Positions 32,267 through 32,922 of a DNA stretch of 32,922 nt are shown in pieces. The notes beneath the pieces were generated by a model. That model made no database searches. It was not told the origin of the DNA and saw only the letters and a program-made list of their open reading frames with translations. The position numbers and the translations under genes were made by a program. Location of the stretch: the NCBI GenBank assembly GCA_022766905.1, contig JALEPU010000160.1:1-32922 (forward strand), read 5' to 3'. This DNA is from Lachnospiraceae bacterium (GTDB lineage Bacteria; Bacillota; Clostridia; Lachnospirales; Lachnospiraceae). The stretch's first letter is position 1. Each line of letters begins with the position of its first letter.

Positions 32267-32922
32267 CTATCTTGGAATTTCCTGCATGATATAGGCTTCA
32301 ACCTGATCGCCTTCTTTGACATCATTGAATTTTTCGAAGACTAATCCACATTCAAAGCCGGATTTTACTTCTTTTACATCATCTTTAAAACGTTTTAAAG
32401 AAGCCAGAGAACCATCATAGACAACAATACCGTCACGAACGATACGTGTTTTGGAATTTCTGGTAAGTACACCATCTGTAACATAACATCCGGCAATGGT
32501 TCCAACACCGGATGCACGATAAATCTGACGAACATCTGCATGACCCTGGATTTTTTCTTCAAAAATCGGATCTAACATACCTTTCATAGCAGCCTGGATA
32601 TCTTCGATCGCATTGTAGATGACACGATAGAGACGCATATCTACTTTTTCGCTTTCTGCAATTGATTTGGCCATATTATCCGGTCTAACATTAAATCCAA
32701 TGATGATCGCATTGGATGCAGATGCTAAAATAACATCAGATTCATTGATGGCTCCTACACCGCCATGGATAATTTTAATGACTACTTCGTCATTGGATAG
32801 TTTTAAAAGACTCTGTTTAACTGCTTCCACAGAACCCTGTACATCGGCTTTTACGACAATGTTCAGTTCTTTCACATTACCGGCCTGAATCTGATCAAAC
32901 AGATCATCCAGAGACATTTTTT
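32267..32922 (-). CDS. infB: Translation initiation factor IF-2, C-terminal part (cut by window edge)
   Basis: The last 218 residues of IF-2, open at the window edge; the GTPase domain lies outside. Visible are the IF2 core domain ([45 protein letters not shown]) and the C2 domain that binds fMet-tRNA ([21 protein letters not shown], then [18 protein letters not shown]). Upstream gene of the rbfA-nrnA-truB-ribF operon. Confidence 0.97.
   Translation of the reverse strand, partial: KMSLDDLFDQIQAGNVKELNIVVKADVQGSVEAVKQSLLKLSNDEVVIKIIHGGVGAINESDVILASASNAIIIGFNVRPDNMAKSIAESEKVDMRLYRVIYNAIEDIQAAMKGMLDPIFEEKIQGHADVRQIYRASGVGTIAGCYVTDGVLTRNSKTRIVRDGIVVYDGSLASLKRFKDDVKEVKSGFECGLVFEKFNDVKEGDQVEAYIMQEIPR

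Noticed and set aside
1-32922. CRISPR arrays, tRNA, rRNA or complete insertion sequences
   Set aside because: No regularly spaced repeats, cloverleaf or rRNA segments, and no transposase-like protein were seen by reading both strands.

Overview
The window looks like a chromosomal segment of a low-GC, strictly anaerobic Firmicute, most likely a clostridial cluster XIVa / Lachnospiraceae-type organism. This rests on the AT-rich codon use, strong AGGAGG-type ribosome binding sites, the order rng, rplU, prp, rpmA, obgE, yhbY, nadD, yqeK, rsfS, the split radical-SAM pair next to rng, a LexA/LysM SOS pair, and the infB-rbfA-nrnA-truB-ribF block. The genus call is inference. I see no rRNA, tRNA, CRISPR array, prophage or complete insertion sequence.

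Layout. 1-2742: 3' part of sbcC (DNA end processing). 2750-5430: WalJ-like metallohydrolase, then an ACT-domain protein and its UPF0210 partner. 5450-6800: AI-2E-type transporter and a small membrane protein. 6809-10739: two halves of a radical SAM system, then RNase G. 10788-11934: promoter, L21 leader, rplU-prp-rpmA and terminator. 11957-15152: obgE, yhbY, nadD, yqeK, rsfS (ribosome assembly and NAD/Ap4A metabolism). 15153-15368: a structured element and a bidirectional terminator. 15369-16488: divergent lexA and a yneA-like division inhibitor with three LexA-box-like sites between them. 16692-18004: convergent flavodoxin-like and TtcA-like genes.

18128-26185 is the most distinctive part. 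Four consecutive exported cell-wall enzymes all begin with the same 'copper amine oxidase N-terminal-like' stalk module: amidase, glucosaminidase, a second amidase, and a glycosyl-hydrolase-like family 10 protein related to DigH. They are followed without a clear break by a XerS/XerC-type tyrosine recombinase and a HAD phosphatase-like gene. I read this as a peptidoglycan-remodelling operon: amidases strip stem peptides and the glycosidases cut the resulting glycan, with a chromosome-resolution recombinase downstream. The set of activities suggests a role in daughter-cell separation; that role is inference.

27763-28151 holds a decayed ribokinase fragment between two hairpins. From 28152 to the end all genes are on the minus strand: a cytidylate-kinase-like protein, then ribF, truB, nrnA, rbfA and the 3' part of infB, a classic translation/RNA-modification operon read towards lower coordinates.
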